The notes under the pieces were generated by a model, which saw nothing but the letters and a program-made list of their open reading frames with translations, searched no databases and had not been told where the DNA came from. The translations under genes were made by a program, and so were the position numbers. A stretch of DNA of 7,311 bases, from positions 1 through 7,311 of the forward strand of contig CAMHDC010000060.1 of the NCBI GenBank assembly GCA_946183765.1, read 5' to 3'. Origin of the DNA: an uncultured Clostridia bacterium (lineage in GTDB: Bacteria > Bacillota > Clostridia > Christensenellales > CAG-138). Every line of letters begins with the position of its first letter. Positions within the stretch are counted from its first letter, which is position 1. This document shows positions 5,876 to 7,311 of the stretch, one piece after another.

Positions 5876-7311
5876 TTACGCCTCCACTTCCGTCTTGTCC
5901 TTGGGGATGATGATGTTGAGGAGGATGGCGATCAGGGCCGCGGGCACGATGCCGGAGCCGCCGAAGATGTACTTCAGCCACTGGGGCATGAACGCCTGGG
6001 CGGCAGAGGAGGAGCCGAGGCCGAAGCCAAGGCCCAGGGCGATGGCCACGATGGTGGCGTTGCGGCCGGTCAGGGGCTCCTTGGTGATGAGGTTGATACC
6101 GGAGATCACGATGCTGGCGAACATGAATACCGCCGCGCCGCCGAGGACGGGCTGGGGCATGATGTTGATGATGGCGCCGATCTTCGGGAACAGGCCGGCC
6201 AGGACCAGGATGCCCGCGCCCATGGCGATGGCGAAGCGGTTGACCACCTTGGTCATGCCCACGAGGCCCACGTTCTGGCTGAAGGAGGTGTTGGGCAGCA
6301 CGCCGAACAGGGCGGCGATGGAGGAGCCGAAGCCGTCGCAGACGACGGAGCCGGAGAGCTCCCTATCCGTGGGGGCCCGGTTGAGGCCGCCTTCCACCAC
6401 GCCGGAGGTGTCGCCGATGGTCTCCACCGCGGTCACGATGAACATGATGCACATGGGGATGATGGCGTCCAGCCTAAAGCGGATGTTGGAGAAGATCTCC
6501 TTGGGAGGCAGGGGCAGGGCGAACCACTTGGCGGTGGCCACCTGGTTCCACTTGGTGATGTAGGCGGGGATCACGGTGGCGCCGTCGATCACGATCTCCT
6601 TGGGCAGGATGAAGCCCATGAGAAGGGACACGATGTAGCCGATGACGATGCCGATGAGCACCGAGGCGATGGAGGGGAAGCCCTTGAAGCCGTGCTTGAA
6701 CACCAGGATGGCGATCAGGGTGATGAGGCCCAGCAGCAGGTTCCACAGGCTCCCGAAGTCCTTGACACCGGAGCCGCCGGCGAAGAAGTTGATGCCCACG
6801 GAGATCAGGGAGAGACCGATGGCGATGACCACCGTGCCGGTGACCACGGGCGGGAAGAACTTCCTGAGGGGCTTGATGAGGAAGCCCAGGCCCATCTCGA
6901 ACACGCCGCCCACGATGCAGGCGCCCATGAGCACGCCGTAGGCGAAGATGCCCGCGTTGGCGTTGGTGGTGATGGTGCCCGCCGCGATGCCGCCCATGGT
7001 GCTGATGGCGATGGAGTTGTTGATGCCGATGAAGCCGGAGGAGGTGCCCATGACGATGGGGAGCCTGCCGCCGATGGGGCCGATGGGGTACAGCTGAATG
7101 AAGGTGACGAGACCCGCGATCACCATGGCGTTCTGCAGCAGCGTCACGCGCAGGGCGCTGAACCCGGCGTCCACGGTGAGCCCGCAGGTGCCCAGGATGA
7201 TCAGCAGGGGCGACAGGTTGCCGACGAACATGGCCAGAACGTGCTGCAGGCCCAGGGGGATGGCCTGGCCCAGCGGGATCCGTCCGTCCAGTTCATAGGG
7301 CGAGGTGTAGA
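5876..7311 (-). CDS. NCS2-family nucleobase:cation symporter (xanthine/uric acid type), N-terminus cut by window edge
   Basis: The reading frame stays open from the stop at 5876-5878 to the window edge, giving 477 visible residues; full-length NCS2 permeases are about 430-480, so only a few residues should be missing. The ATG at 7231 is internal. Upstream codons (7309-7232) encode the typical N-terminal YELDGRIPLGQAIPLGLQHV, including the QH pair (7246-7241) of helix 1 characteristic of the NAT branch. The conserved helix 8 Glu sits in AVETIGDTSG (codon 6422-6424). The family signature QNVGLVGMTK, matching [QEP]NxGxxxxT[RKG], has its Gln codon at 6275-6277. GTSSGFIGINNS and NTSF are further family hallmarks. 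The protein is multi-spanning and would import a purine with a proton or cation. The QH and QN motifs favour xanthine or uric acid over uracil, but sequence alone does not fix substrate. Its own promoter lies outside the window. Confidence 0.92.
   Translation of the reverse strand, partial: YTSPYELDGRIPLGQAIPLGLQHVLAMFVGNLSPLLIILGTCGLTVDAGFSALRVTLLQNAMVIAGLVTFIQLYPIGPIGGRLPIVMGTSSGFIGINNSIAISTMGGIAAGTITTNANAGIFAYGVLMGACIVGGVFEMGLGFLIKPLRKFFPPVVTGTVVIAIGLSLISVGINFFAGGSGVKDFGSLWNLLLGLITLIAILVFKHGFKGFPSIASVLIGIVIGYIVSLLMGFILPKEIVIDGATVIPAYITKWNQVATAKWFALPLPPKEIFSNIRFRLDAIIPMCIMFIVTAVETIGDTSGVVEGGLNRAPTDRELSGSVVCDGFGSSIAALFGVLPNTSFSQNVGLVGMTKVVNRFAIAMGAGILVLAGLFPKIGAIINIMPQPVLGGAAVFMFASIVISGINLITKEPLTGRNATIVAIALGLGFGLGSSSAAQAFMPQWLKYIFGGSGIVPAALIAILLNIIIPKDKTEVEA

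Noticed and set aside
5895..6563. 222-codon plus-strand open frame opposite the permease gene
   Set aside because: The Met/Pro/Arg/Ala-rich translation is a shadow of the minus-strand NCS2 permease, whose helix and signature motifs cover the same bases.

Overview
The window is a 7.3-kb piece of an ordinary bacterial chromosome, GC-rich (estimated near 60%, not counted). Consensus AGGAGG-type ribosome binding sites, sigma-A-type promoters, a cytoplasmic PepO-like M13 peptidase and a clostridial-style M18 aminopeptidase tail suggest a high-GC Clostridia/Firmicutes member, perhaps a gut lineage of the Oscillospiraceae kind. That placement is an inference, since there is no rRNA or other marker gene here. 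I see no mobile element, CRISPR array, tRNA or rRNA.

Layout. (1) Positions 1-80 (+) hold the last codons of a gene ending like an M18 metallo-aminopeptidase. (2) It is followed after 29 nt by a complete cytoplasmic M13 endopeptidase gene (110-2020, +; PepO type), probably in the same transcript. (3) A near-perfect bidirectional hairpin terminator (2034-2065) separates it from the convergent gene. (4) Positions 2076-5081 (-) encode a very large secreted thermolysin-family (M4) protease of 1001 residues. It has a signal peptide, FTP/PepSY-like propeptide, full M4 catalytic core, a beta-sandwich-like linker domain and an unrecognised Cys- and Tyr-rich C-terminal domain. (5) The 155-nt interval 5082-5236 carries back-to-back promoters with an inverted repeat touching both -35 boxes. 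(6) Positions 5237-5806 (+) encode a six-helix membrane protein resembling the Pr6Pr / AIG1-FAR-17a group. (7) A hairpin terminator (5828-5855) lies between it and the convergent last gene. (8) Positions 5876-7311 (-) encode an NCS2 nucleobase (xanthine/uric acid type) permease whose first residues lie beyond the window edge.

Functionally, the left 5 kb is peptide catabolism. The secreted M4 enzyme would cut proteins outside the cell, while the M13 endopeptidase and M18 aminopeptidase would break imported oligopeptides down to amino acids. The permease would add purine salvage. The six-helix protein has no assigned role, but it is divergently paired with the secreted protease. No clear new multi-gene system is visible. 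The best leads are the unassigned C-terminal domain of the M4 protease and the shared divergent control region next to the AIG1-like protein.
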